A stretch of 64,000 bases of DNA from Candidatus Eiseniibacteriota bacterium. Lineage in GTDB: Bacteria; Eisenbacteria; RBG-16-71-46. The DNA lies in assembly GCA_016710095.1 (NCBI GenBank), contig JADJLL010000001.1:248001-312000 (forward strand), read 5' to 3'. Below are positions 35,772 through 44,558 of the stretch, piece by piece; within the stretch, counting starts at the first letter, position 1; every line of letters starts with the position of its first letter. The notes below the pieces were generated by a model. The model made no database searches. It saw only the letters and a program-made list of their open reading frames with translations, and had not been told where the DNA came from. The position numbers and the translations under genes are program-made.

Positions 35772-36416
35772 ATGCACGTGATCGGGGTGGATCTCTCGGG
35801 GCCGGGCAACGTGGCGGACACGGCGGTCGCCGTGTTCGAGGCCGGCGCACGCGGGCTGAAGCTGCGCGCGACGGAGACGGGCGTGGGCGACCTGCGGTTG
35901 TTCGAGCTCGTGGGCGCGCTGGCCGCGCGCGGGCCGGTCGTCGCGGGGCTCGACGCGCCGCTGTCCTACCAGCCCGGCGGCGGCGACCGGCCGGGCGACA
36001 AGTCGCTGCGGCGCGCGATCGTGGCGGCCGGGATGCACTCGGGCTCGGTGATGACGCCGACCATGACGCGCATGGCGTACCTCACGCTGCGCGGCGTCGC
36101 GGTGTCCCGCACGCTGGGTGCGATGGGCCGGCGCGCGCCGCGGATCGTCGAGGTGCATCCCGGCGCCGCGATGGCGCTGCGCGGCGCGCCGATCGCCGAC
36201 GTGCGCGCGCTCAAGCGCGACGACGCGGCGCGTGCGCGGCTGCTCGCGTGGCTCGACGCCCGCGGGCTGCGCGGGGCGAAGGCGCTGAAGCGCTCGCCGG
36301 ACCACCTGGTCGCCGCGTGCGCCTGCGCACTCGCCGCATGGCGCTGGAGCGAAGGCGATGCCGCCTGGCTCGAACCCGCCGCGCCACCCGCACACCCGTT
36401 CGACTTCGCGGTGTAG
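35772..36416 (+). CDS. DUF429-family protein (predicted RNase H-like nuclease)
   Basis: The 214-residue protein starts V-I-G-V-D-L-S-G-P with an acidic residue in strand 1, as in RNase H-fold enzymes. It has G-L-D-A-P-L-S near residue 62, I-V-E-V-H-P-G near 125, and a final D-H-L-V-A-A-C-A-C-A-L-A-A element. These are the DUF429 landmarks; a nuclease role is predicted for the family but not shown. The ATG follows ACAGGAGAG. It is convergent with the PP2C gene, with 17 bases between stops. Confidence 0.8.
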   Translation: MHVIGVDLSGPGNVADTAVAVFEAGARGLKLRATETGVGDLRLFELVGALAARGPVVAGLDAPLSYQPGGGDRPGDKSLRRAIVAAGMHSGSVMTPTMTRMAYLTLRGVAVSRTLGAMGRRAPRIVEVHPGAAMALRGAPIADVRALKRDDAARARLLAWLDARGLRGAKALKRSPDHLVAACACALAAWRWSEGDAAWLEPAAPPAHPFDFAV

Positions 36417-36433
36417 ACGGGCCGGCGGGGCCG

Positions 36434-37342
36434 CTACTTCACCGCGAACGCCGCCACGATCACGGTGACGTTGTCGGGCGCGCCGCGCTGCAGGGCGAGG
36501 TCCACCAGCGCCTGCGCCGCGTCGGCGCTCACGGGGTTGTCCGCGAGCACGCGGGCGATGTCCTCTTCGCTCGCCACCTTCGTGAGGCCGTCGGAACACA
36601 GCAGGAGCCGCGTGCCGTCCTCGATGTCGCGATGGTGCGTGTCGGACTCGATGTTCGCGGTCGGGCTGCCGAGCGCGCGCGTGAGCACGTGGCTCATCGG
36701 GTGCTGGTCCACCTCGGACTGCGGCAGCTTGCCCATGTTCGCGTATTCCTGCGCCACCGTGTGGTCGCGCGTGATCCGGAACAGCCGGCCGTTGCGCAGT
36801 TCGTACGCGCGCGAGTCGCCGACGTGCATGATGAACATGTCGCCGCCCACCGTGTACGCGCTCGTGAACGTCGTGCCCATGCCCGCGAACTCGGGATCCT
36901 GCTCCTGGCGCGCGCGGATGGCGACGTGCATGTGCTGCAGGTAGGCGCGCGAGCGCGTGATCAGCTCGTCGATCTCGGAGTCGCGCGTGGCCGGGTCGTC
37001 GAACTTGAGCGCCCACTTCGGCTGCTTCGAGATGGCGTCCACCAGCGACTGCAACGCCATGCTGCTCGCGACCTCGCCGGCCTTCGCGCCGCCGAGGCCG
37101 TCACCCACGATCAGCAGGTGCCCGGTGTCCTCGATGTGGTTCGGGAGCGTGCCCACGGCGACGTTGCTCGAGACGCAGTCCATGAACCGGCCGAGGCGAT
37201 AGACGACGTACGCGTCCTCGTTGTTCGCGCGCGAACCCTTGTGGGTGAGCGCGGCGATGTCCGCCTTCACGCGGTACGTCGGTATGCCGGCGTCCACGAA
37301 GGAGCCGGTGGGCTCGGGCGGATTTTCGGGCGTCTCGTTCAC
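36434..37342 (-). CDS. PP2C-family serine/threonine protein phosphatase
   Basis: The 302-residue protein has all the metal-binding motifs of bacterial PP2C/Stp enzymes: R-A-N-N-E-D43, V-G-D81-G-L-G-G, G-M-G-T-T-F-T, H-V-G-D-S-R-A-Y, C-S-D-G-L-T and D-N-V-T-V-I-V. It would remove phosphate from Ser/Thr of target proteins in the cytoplasm using two Mn or Mg ions. Here the usual partner kinase gene is not adjacent. The GTG start at 37342 follows GGAGGTA. The first 20 residues are a Pro/Glu-rich lead. Confidence 0.92.
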   Translation of the reverse strand: MNETPENPPEPTGSFVDAGIPTYRVKADIAALTHKGSRANNEDAYVVYRLGRFMDCVSSNVAVGTLPNHIEDTGHLLIVGDGLGGAKAGEVASSMALQSLVDAISKQPKWALKFDDPATRDSEIDELITRSRAYLQHMHVAIRARQEQDPEFAGMGTTFTSAYTVGGDMFIMHVGDSRAYELRNGRLFRITRDHTVAQEYANMGKLPQSEVDQHPMSHVLTRALGSPTANIESDTHHRDIEDGTRLLLCSDGLTKVASEEDIARVLADNPVSADAAQALVDLALQRGAPDNVTVIVAAFAVK

Positions 37343-37535
37343 GGCGGGTACCTCCGAGGGTGGGGGCACGAAGGAGAGCGGCGACCACCATACCCACAAA
37401 GTCGCCGGAATTGCCCGGGGAACTTTCGAGGACCTGACGCAGTCTTTGCTGGCCAGTCGCTCCGCTCGTGCGGCATGCTGGCACCAGCGGCGCGCCATCT
37501 CGGCTCCCCAGCCCGGCACGCCAGAAGAGGATCCG

Positions 37536-38249
37536 ATGTTCGCGAAGCAGACGAGCATTCGAAGCGCGGGGGCTTCCGCCCTCGTGGCCGCGCTGTTGTG
37601 CATGGCGTCGGTCGGCGCGGTGGTGTCCGCCCATGCGCAGGGCGCCGAAGGCCGCGACTATCGCAGGGGAGACCGTCCCGAAAGCGGCGAGCGTGCGCGC
37701 GAACCGCGCACGGCACCGGCGCCCGCGCCTTCCAGTGGTGACGGCGGGCACATGCGCCGCGGCGACATCGAGCGCGGACGCGGCGGGGACGGCCATCGCG
37801 ACGGCGGCGGCTACAGCGGCCGCGGTGGTGGCTCTCGCGACCACGGCGGCTATCGCGACCGCGGGGGCTCGCGCCACGGCGGTGGCTACGGCGACAACTG
37901 GCGCCATCGCGACTACCCGCGCCGTCACGTGTGGCGTTCGCGCCCGATCGTGCGGCTGAACGTCGGCTGGGGCTATCCCTACTACCACTCGCCGCGCTAC
38001 CGGCACTACTACGCGCGCCGTCCGGTCGTGCGGACGTACGTGCCCGAGATCCAGGTCGACAACTACCCGCCGGCCGGTTGCGACTACTACGACCCGTACT
38101 GCCAGCGCACGTTCGAGTCGCTCGACGAGTACACCGAGCATCTCGACGGCGCGGACCACGACGAATTCGTCGAAATCCTCGATTCCGACTCCGACGAGTA
38201 CGTCCGCACGCTCGAACTGGTCGGCGGCTACTGGGGCGTGAGGAGGTAG
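37536..38249 (+). CDS. Secreted Gly/Arg/Tyr-rich protein, hypothetical
   Basis: The 237-residue protein has a signal peptide (about 1-35, ending S-A-H-A-Q). A low-complexity region follows (about 38-130) of Arg-Gly-Asp-Gly-His repeats, then a Tyr/Pro-rich segment (Y-P-Y-Y-H-S-P-R-Y), and an acidic tail (about 190-230). No family is recognised. The composition resembles envelope-associated proteins with RG-rich linkers. It is a single gene followed by a hairpin terminator. Confidence 0.7.
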   Translation: MFAKQTSIRSAGASALVAALLCMASVGAVVSAHAQGAEGRDYRRGDRPESGERAREPRTAPAPAPSSGDGGHMRRGDIERGRGGDGHRDGGGYSGRGGGSRDHGGYRDRGGSRHGGGYGDNWRHRDYPRRHVWRSRPIVRLNVGWGYPYYHSPRYRHYYARRPVVRTYVPEIQVDNYPPAGCDYYDPYCQRTFESLDEYTEHLDGADHDEFVEILDSDSDEYVRTLELVGGYWGVRR

Positions 38250-38278
38250 TCCGGCCCCAGCGGCTCGAAGCCATCGCG

Positions 38279-38320
38279 ACGCCCGCTCCGGCGCTCCCCG
38301 GAGCGGGCGTTCGTGCGTCC
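38279..38320 (+). terminator. Hairpin terminator candidate
   Basis: ACGCCCGCTCCGG (38279-38291) and CCGGAGCGGGCGT (38298-38310) form a perfect 13-bp stem with a six-base loop, 30 bases after the stop at 38249. The following U tract is poor. Confidence 0.6.
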
Positions 38321-38390
38321 GGGCGGCCGCGTTGCGAGCGGGACTTTCGGCCACTGGTGCCGCGGGGCGCGAGGCGGCACTGTGCGCTCC

Positions 38391-39287
38391 ATGCGACTCC
38401 CACTTCGCCGTTCGCTGTCGGCCGCGCTCCTTTGTGCCCTGCTCGCCACGCCCGCGCTCGCGTCCCGCCATGTGGTCGTCGTGAGCCTCGACGGACTGCG
38501 CCCGGACGTGGGGCTGCGCGCGAACATGCCGGCGCTGCGTGCGCTCATGAACCGCGGCAGCTTCACCATGTACGCCACCACGACCGACGTCGCGATCACG
38601 CTGCCCTCGCATACGTCCATGCTCACCGGTGTGCCGCCCGAGCAGCACGGCATCACGTACAACGCCGATCCGCGGCCGGCCGACAAGCCCGTGCCCGACT
38701 GGCCGACGCTCTTCGACGTCGCGCACCGCGCGGGGCTCACGACCGCGATGGTGGCGGGCAAGAGCAAGTTCTCCGTGCTCTGCGCGCCGGGCTCGCTCGA
38801 CACGTCGCTCGTTCCGCCGCGCGGCGGCGTGTTCCCCGATTCGCTCGTGGCCGAGACCGCCGATCGCTGGATCCGGACGCGCCGCCCGCAGGTGCTGTTC
38901 GTGCACCTGCCCGGGCTCGACGCCATCGGGCACTCGCGCGGGTGGGGCTCGCACGAGCAGGTCGCGGGCGCCGAGGCCGTCGACCGCGCGTTCGCTCACG
39001 TGCTGCGTGCGCTCGCGCAGTCCGGGCTGAACGACTCGACGCTGATCATCGTGAGCGCGGACCACGGCGGCGCCGGCAAATCGCACGGCGGGCTCGATCC
39101 TCGAAGCCGGCTGATCCCGTGGATCGCGGCCGGTCCCGGCGTGAAGCACGACTTCGATCTCGCGCTCCTGCCCGCGACGCAGGTCCGGACGGAGGACACG
39201 TTCGCGACCGCGGCCGCCTGGATGGGGATCGCGCTCGAGAAGCCGGTGATCGGGCGATCGGTGGACGAGATCTTCGAGGGACGCTGA
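38391..39287 (+). CDS. Secreted alkaline-phosphatase-superfamily phosphodiesterase/nucleotide pyrophosphatase
   Basis: The 298-residue protein has a signal peptide (about 1-25). The metal-binding elements of the type I phosphodiesterase family are present: V-S-L-D-G-L-R-P-D near residue 32, the nucleophile region I-T-L-P-S-H-T-S-M-L-T-G, H-L-P-G-L-D-A-I-G-H, and S-A-D-H-G-G-A-G-K-S-H-G. In this family a Thr or Ser of the T-x-P-S/N segment attacks the phosphate. The substrate is some extracellular or periplasmic phosphodiester. The length is shorter than typical 400-residue members. Confidence 0.88.
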   Translation: MRLPLRRSLSAALLCALLATPALASRHVVVVSLDGLRPDVGLRANMPALRALMNRGSFTMYATTTDVAITLPSHTSMLTGVPPEQHGITYNADPRPADKPVPDWPTLFDVAHRAGLTTAMVAGKSKFSVLCAPGSLDTSLVPPRGGVFPDSLVAETADRWIRTRRPQVLFVHLPGLDAIGHSRGWGSHEQVAGAEAVDRAFAHVLRALAQSGLNDSTLIIVSADHGGAGKSHGGLDPRSRLIPWIAAGPGVKHDFDLALLPATQVRTEDTFATAAAWMGIALEKPVIGRSVDEIFEGR

Positions 39288-39480
39288 ACTCCGGCCGGGC
39301 CGGCTGCGCGCGGGCCACGGTTTCGTGCTTCGTTTCCTCCCACCTGTGGTATTTCCTCACGCCGCATGGCCGTCGCGCCGATGCGAGGGCCAGCCCCGGC
39401 GCCGCGTGCGCCCGCGTCAACGTGAGGCTCCGCCACGGGTTCGCCGGGCGGCGGCGCGCCACGCGTGAACGCACGACACG

Positions 39481-39496
39481 GGGCACGCACGTTGCA
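39481..39496 (+). promoter_or_regulatory. Putative sigma-54 (-24/-12) promoter
   Basis: GGGCACG-CACG-TTGCA matches the sigma-54 consensus TGGCACG-N4-TTGCW at all positions but the first, with exact spacing. The expected start point is about 39507. It heads an operon that includes a sigma-54-dependent NtrC-type activator, which makes autoregulation likely. Supporting evidence is sequence only. Confidence 0.6.
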
Positions 39497-39541
39497 GTAG
39501 CCCGAGGCATGACCACTCTCCTTCACTGCGAGCCCTCGCGC

Positions 39542-40948
39542 ATGAGTGCCGGCCGCGCGCCATTCCGAACGCTGCTCGTCGCCGCCGCGATCTCGATCGC
39601 GTGCGCGATGCCGGCGTTGCCCGCCCGGGCGCACGCACCGCAGGACGACGGCAGCGACCCGCACGTGCGCGCGTCCGCGCCGCGCTCACTCACGATCGAG
39701 CGCATCGAGTTCGCGGGACTCACGCGCACGCGCGTCGAAGTCGCCGAACGCGCGGCCGCGCTCACGCTGCCCGCCCCGGCGTCGGTCGACGGCATCGCCG
39801 CCGCCACCGCGCGCCTGCGTGCGAGCGGGCTCTTCCGCACGGTCGAGGCGCGTACGCGCCCCGGCAGCGAGCCCGGCGCGCTCGTGCTCGTGTTCGACGT
39901 GCAGGAGAACAAGCCGCACCTGCGCTTCGGCGTGGGCTACGAGGACTTCTCGAGCTGGTACCTGATGCCCGCGCAGCTGAACGCGGACAACCTCACCGGC
40001 CACGGTGGAGCGCTGCGCTTGAGCGCGCGCGTCGGCTACCGCGTCGCGGGCGTGGACCTCGCGCTGCGCAGCACGGCCGATCCCGTGGCGCGCGATTTCT
40101 GGGAAGTGCGCCTGCGCTCCGAGTCGCTCGACCGCATCTACTACCTCGACAGCACCGAGACGCGCCATCACCTGCAGCTGGGCGGCGCCGACCTGCGCGT
40201 CGGCCGCGCGCTCGGGCGCACGCTCGCGATGGAGGCGTGGGTCGCCGCGGAAACGGCGCGCCCGGACTCGAACGCGACCGTGTACGAGGACCGCGCGTCG
40301 CTCGGCCGCGACAAGGGCGACGAAGTGCCGTACGAGTCGCTGCCCGCCGCCTTGCAGCGCGACGTGCGCGAACGCGAGCAGGGCCGGCTCGGGCTCGCGC
40401 TCGTGCTCGACCGGCGCTCGGGGAGCGGCCTCGCGATGCACGGCGCGTGGGCGCGCGTGTCCGCCGAGGGCGCGTACTCGAAGCTCGGCGACTACGCGAC
40501 GTGGCAGGCCGACGCGCGCGGCTACGCGGCGCTCTCGCCGCAAGTGCAGTTCGCCGCGCGGCTGCGCGCGGGCGCGGTGTCCGCCGAGGCGCCGTTCTAC
40601 GAGCGCTTCTACGTCGGCGGGCTGTACACCGTGCGCGGCTATCCGAGCCAGTCGCTTTCGCCGCCGCAGGGCACGCTCAATCTCGGCGCGGCGTCGTTCG
40701 AGCTGCGCCACGTCTGGGTCGGCACCGCCGAGCAGCCGCGCGTCACGGCGATCGCGTTCCTCGACGGCGCGACGGGCTGGAACCGCGCCGCGCCGTCGAC
40801 GCGCGACATCTCGTGGGGCGCGGGCGTCGGCCTGCGCGTGCGCGTGCCGTGGTTCGGGCAGATCGGGCTCGACGGCGCGCGGCCGCTCTCTCGCTCACCC
40901 GTGCCGGAGGCGTTCCACCTGAACGGCAGCCTCGGATGGGCGTTCTGA
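39542..40948 (+). CDS. BamA/D15-type outer-membrane beta-barrel with one POTRA-like domain
   Basis: The 468-residue protein has a signal peptide (about 1-32). A single POTRA-like module (about 48-125; I-E-R-I-E-F-A-G-L-T-R-T ... L-R-A-S-G-L-F-R-T-V) is followed by a barrel ending L-N-G-S-L-G-W-A-F. F-Y-V-G-G-L-Y-T-V-R-G-Y matches the conserved V-R-G-Y/F motif of the Omp85 family. It is shorter than BamA (five POTRA domains), so it may be a TamA- or patatin-porin-type barrel. An upstream ATG at 39509 is possible but would place the start at the predicted transcription start. It heads the ntrY/ntrX-like operon. Confidence 0.8.
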   Translation: MSAGRAPFRTLLVAAAISIACAMPALPARAHAPQDDGSDPHVRASAPRSLTIERIEFAGLTRTRVEVAERAAALTLPAPASVDGIAAATARLRASGLFRTVEARTRPGSEPGALVLVFDVQENKPHLRFGVGYEDFSSWYLMPAQLNADNLTGHGGALRLSARVGYRVAGVDLALRSTADPVARDFWEVRLRSESLDRIYYLDSTETRHHLQLGGADLRVGRALGRTLAMEAWVAAETARPDSNATVYEDRASLGRDKGDEVPYESLPAALQRDVREREQGRLGLALVLDRRSGSGLAMHGAWARVSAEGAYSKLGDYATWQADARGYAALSPQVQFAARLRAGAVSAEAPFYERFYVGGLYTVRGYPSQSLSPPQGTLNLGAASFELRHVWVGTAEQPRVTAIAFLDGATGWNRAAPSTRDISWGAGVGLRVRVPWFGQIGLDGARPLSRSPVPEAFHLNGSLGWAF

Positions 40949-40950
40949 TC

Positions 40951-41636
40951 GTGCGCGCGAGCCAGGGACCCGGCCGCCGCGGTCGCAGCGCCGTCACGTT
41001 CGCGTGCGCCGTGGTGGCGTGCGCCGCGCTGCTCGCCGGCGCGGACGTCGCGCGCGCGCAGATGGACGTGCGCATCACCGCGGTCGAGCCCGCGCGCACC
41101 GACAGCACGCTCGAGTGCACCGTGCGCACGAGCGGGCTGCCCGACGCGCGCTCGCGCGAGACGCTCGCGAGCGGACTTCCGTCGTCGCTCACGCTCTCCG
41201 TCACGGTGCTCGACGCCGGCGGACGCGAGCGCGGCACCACGCTCGCCGAAGTGCGCATCGAGCCCGACCCGTGGGAGAGATCGTTCGTCGTGCGCACGCC
41301 GTTCGGGCGCCAGCGTGCGGCGAGCATGGAGGAGCTGGCGGCGATCCTGCGCACGATCGGGCCGCTGCCGCTGCCGCGCGCCACGGGATTCGACGCGCGC
41401 CGCCCGGCCGCGTGCGCGTGCGGCTCGCCGTGCACGCGGTCGCGCCGGCCGAGGCCGACCGCACGCACGCGTTGTTCGCCGGCGACGTGAGCGGCAACGG
41501 CGGCGAGCGGCGCGAAGTCTCGGCCGGGCTCGGCACGCTGCTGCGCTACTTCCTCGGGCGCTCGCCCGCCGAAGCCTGGCGCGCCGAGGGCGTCTCGGAA
41601 TCCTTCGACCTGCGCGCGCCCGCGCGCCGGCGATGA
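40951..41636 (+). CDS. DUF4390-family exported protein, one apparent frameshift
   Basis: The GTG at 40951 gives a signal peptide ending V-A-R-A-Q, then a beta-rich domain (I-T-A-V-E-P-A-R-T-D-S-T-L-E-C-T-V ... W-E-R-S-F-V-V-R-T-P-F-G) like DUF4390. DUF4390 genes commonly precede an NtrY-type kinase gene, as here. The frame changes near 41400 (one base missing); after it L-F-A-G-D-V-S-G-N and R-S-P-A-E-A-W-R continue the family pattern. A start at the ATG 40936, overlapping the previous gene, is less likely. The length would be about 229 residues. Confidence 0.65.
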
Positions 41637-41646
41637 GCGCGCGGCC

Positions 41647-43104
41647 ATGAAACGACTCCGTCTCCAGTTGATCGCCGTGCTCGCGCTCGCGATCGTGCTG
41701 CCGCTCTGGCCCGCGGCGTTCGCGGCGCGCGAGTTGTTCGAGCGCAGCTTCGAGCCGCTGCTCACGTCCGGCCTCACCGAGAGCGCCGAGGCCGGGCTCG
41801 ACGTCGTGCGCGCCGCGATGCAGGAGCACAAGTCGCGCTGGCTCGAAGCGCTCGAGCGCGGCGACGCGCGCGACACGCTCGACACGGCGCGGCGCGAACG
41901 CTGGCGGCTCGACGAGCGCCGTCCGCCCGAAAGCGGCACGGCCCTCGGCGCGCTCGTGCTGCTGCGCTCGCCCGAGGTCGTGACGGAGGACTCGTCGGCG
42001 GTGCTCGTGACGCAGGTGCGAAGCGCGGCGAGCGCGGATGCCGCGCCCGTGTGGCTCGTGCGCGCGCTGCCGGATTCGCTCGTGCGCCAGGCGGCGCGGC
42101 TCTCGCGCGGCGCGCAGCTGCTGCAGGCGCTGCGGCTCGAGCGCGACGCGCTCCACCGCAGCTTCCAGGCGACGTTCCTCGTCGTGTACCTCGCCATGGC
42201 GGCGTTCGTGCTCGGGCTCGGGCTGTGGCTCACGTCGCGGCTCACGCGGCCGCTCGCGGATCTCGCCGAGGGCATCGACGCGATCGCGAGCGGCGACCTC
42301 GGCGCGCGGGTGCCCGAGCGTTCGGACGGCGAGATCGGGACGCTCGTGAAGCGGTTCAACGCAATGGCCGAGCGGCTGCAGACGCAGCAGGCCGAGCTCG
42401 GGCGGCTCGAGCGCCTGACCGCGTGGCGGCAGGCGGCGCGCTTCCTCGCGCACGAGATCAAGAACCCGCTCACGCCGATCCAGCTCGCGGCGCAGACCAT
42501 GCGCGACGCGTGCCCGCCCGGCGACGAGCGCTACCTCGCGCTCGTGCGGGAGAGCGCGGCGATCATCGAGGAGGAAGTGCTCGGCATGCGCAATCTCGTG
42601 AGCGAGTTCTCCGAGTTCGCGCGCCTTCCCGAGATCCGCGCGTCGCGCCTGGACTCGGGCGAACTCGCGCGCGACCTCGCGACGCTCTACGGCCCGTCGC
42701 AGCTCGCGATCACCGCGGGCGGCGAAGGCGCGGGCGTCGAGCTGTGGGCCGATCGCGATCCGCTCAAGCGCGTGCTCGTGAACCTGATCGACAACGCCCT
42801 CGCCGCGCAGCGCTCGGCCGGCGTCGCGCAGCCGGTGGAGCTGTCGTTCGCGACGCTCGCCGCGGGCGGCGTGGGCGTGCGCGTGCGCGACCGCGGCACC
42901 GGCATTCCCGACTCGGACAAACGCCGCGTGTTCGAGCCCGACTACACGACCAAGTCCGACGGCATGGGGCTCGGTCTCGCCATCGTCGAACATCTCGTGC
43001 GGCATCACGGCGGCACGATCGCGGTTCACGACGCGCCGGAGCGCGGCGCCGTCTTCGCGATCACGCTGCCCCAGGCACCCCTTTCCGGAGGCTCCGGCTC
43101 ATGA
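41647..43104 (+). CDS. ntrY: Membrane sensor histidine kinase, NtrY-like
   Basis: The 485-residue protein has a first span (about 7-28), a periplasmic sensor region (about 29-172), a second span (about 176-196) and a HAMP linker (about 197-250). The kinase core has H269 in F-L-A-H-E-I-K-N-P-L-T-P, an N box (N-L-I-D-N-A-L-A-A), G1 (D-R-G-T-G-I-P-D) and G2 (G-M-G-L-G-L-A-I-V). No PAS domain is evident, unlike classical NtrY. It would phosphorylate the adjacent NtrC-type regulator. ATGA overlap at 43101 couples the two genes. Confidence 0.9.
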   Translation: MKRLRLQLIAVLALAIVLPLWPAAFAARELFERSFEPLLTSGLTESAEAGLDVVRAAMQEHKSRWLEALERGDARDTLDTARRERWRLDERRPPESGTALGALVLLRSPEVVTEDSSAVLVTQVRSAASADAAPVWLVRALPDSLVRQAARLSRGAQLLQALRLERDALHRSFQATFLVVYLAMAAFVLGLGLWLTSRLTRPLADLAEGIDAIASGDLGARVPERSDGEIGTLVKRFNAMAERLQTQQAELGRLERLTAWRQAARFLAHEIKNPLTPIQLAAQTMRDACPPGDERYLALVRESAAIIEEEVLGMRNLVSEFSEFARLPEIRASRLDSGELARDLATLYGPSQLAITAGGEGAGVELWADRDPLKRVLVNLIDNALAAQRSAGVAQPVELSFATLAAGGVGVRVRDRGTGIPDSDKRRVFEPDYTTKSDGMGLGLAIVEHLVRHHGGTIAVHDAPERGAVFAITLPQAPLSGGSGS

Positions 43105-44558
43105 GTTCCCGCGTGCTCGTCGTGGACGACGAAAAGAACATCCGCCGCATGCTCACGATCATCCTCGAGAGCGAAGGGCACAGCGTGCGCGAAGCCGGCA
43201 CGGCGGAAGAGGCGCTGGCGATGCACGCCGACGAGCCCGCGCAGGTCGTGATGCTCGACGTCGGCCTTCCCGGCATGGGCGGCATGGAGGCGCTGCAGAA
43301 GTTCCGCTCGGGCGAATCGCCGGCCGCGGTGCTCATGATCTCCGGGCACGCGACCGTCGCGACCGCGGTCGAGGCCACGCGCAGCGGCGCGTTCGACTTC
43401 CTCGAGAAGCCGCTGTCCAAGGACCGCGTCGTGCTGGCCGTGCGCAACGCGCTCGAAATGAGCACGCTCGGCGAGCAGCTGGGCGCGCATCGCGCCGCCG
43501 TGCGCCGTCATCACCAGATCGTGGGCGAGAGCGCGCCGATCCGCGCGCTGCTCGCGCAGGTCGCGAAAGTGGCGCCGACCGGCGCGACCGTGCTGCTCAC
43601 GGGCGAGAGCGGCACGGGCAAGGAACTCTTCGCGCGCGCGCTGCACGACGGCAGCCCGCGCGCGCAGCGGCCGTTCGTGAAGGTGAACTGCGCCGCGATC
43701 CCCGAGGAGCTGATCGAGACCGAACTCTTCGGCTGTGTGAAGGGTGCGTACACCGGCGCCGACCGCAGCCGCGAGGGCAAGTTCCAGCAGGCCGACACGG
43801 GCACGATCTTCCTCGACGAGATCGGCGACATGAGCCTGCGCGTGCAGGCGAAGGTGCTCCGCGCGCTGCAGGAGGGCGAGCTCGAGCGCGTCGGCGATTC
43901 GCGCGTGACCAAGGTGGACGTGCGCGTGCTCGCCGCGACGAACAAGTCGCTGCCGGCCGAGGTCGAGGCGGGACGCTTCCGCGAGGATCTCTTCTTCCGC
44001 CTGAGCGTCATTCCGCTCGAGGTGCCGCCGCTGCGCGAGCGCGCCTCCGACGTGCCCGCGCTCGCGGAGCACTTCCTGCGGCTGTGGTCGGCGGACAACG
44101 ACCTTCCCGCACGCGCGCTCACGAGCGGCGCGACGGCGGCGCTCGCGGCGATGCCGTGGCGCGGCAACGTGCGCGAACTGCGCAACGTGATCGAGCGGCT
44201 CGCGATCCTCACCGAGGGCGCGGCGATCGGCGAGGACGCGGTGCGTTCGCTCGCCGCGCTGTCGGCGCTCGGGCGTGCGCCCGGAGCGACGGCCGCCGCG
44301 GCCGCGGCCGCTGCTGCCGCCCCGCGCGAGAGCGTGCTCGACGGCGTGCGCGCCGCGGGCGGACTGGTGGCGGCGCGCCGCGACTACGAGCGGCGCTGCA
44401 TCGAGGCCGCGCTCGACGTGACCGGCGGCAACGTGTCGCAGGCGGCGCAGATGCTCGAGATCGAACGCAGCAACCTGCACAAGAAGATGCAGGCCCTCGG
44501 GCTCGAAGCGCGCCCGCAGCGGCCCGGAACGTTCCCCAACGACGAGGAGGAAGCCTGA
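43101..44558 (+). CDS. Sigma-54-dependent response regulator, NtrC/NtrX-like
   Basis: The 485-residue protein has a receiver domain with phosphoacceptor D53 and K103. An AAA+ domain follows: Walker A G-E-S-G-T-G-K-E at 168-175, the sigma-54 contact loop G-A-Y-T-G-A at 215-220 (Tyr for the usual Phe), and Walker B T-I-F-L-D-E at 235-240. A C-terminal Fis-type helix-turn-helix (G-G-N-V-S-Q-A-A-Q-M-L-E-I-E-R) ends the protein. An Ala-rich linker precedes the DNA-binding domain. It activates sigma-54 promoters after phosphorylation by the upstream kinase. The putative sigma-54 promoter at 39481 is its likely target. Confidence 0.93.
   Translation: MSSRVLVVDDEKNIRRMLTIILESEGHSVREAGTAEEALAMHADEPAQVVMLDVGLPGMGGMEALQKFRSGESPAAVLMISGHATVATAVEATRSGAFDFLEKPLSKDRVVLAVRNALEMSTLGEQLGAHRAAVRRHHQIVGESAPIRALLAQVAKVAPTGATVLLTGESGTGKELFARALHDGSPRAQRPFVKVNCAAIPEELIETELFGCVKGAYTGADRSREGKFQQADTGTIFLDEIGDMSLRVQAKVLRALQEGELERVGDSRVTKVDVRVLAATNKSLPAEVEAGRFREDLFFRLSVIPLEVPPLRERASDVPALAEHFLRLWSADNDLPARALTSGATAALAAMPWRGNVRELRNVIERLAILTEGAAIGEDAVRSLAALSALGRAPGATAAAAAAAAAAPRESVLDGVRAAGGLVAARRDYERRCIEAALDVTGGNVSQAAQMLEIERSNLHKKMQALGLEARPQRPGTFPNDEEEA

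Noticed and set aside
37420..37460. A possible sigma-54 promoter (TGACGCA ... TTGCT) upstream of the RG-rich secreted protein.
   Set aside because: It lacks the invariant GG at -24.
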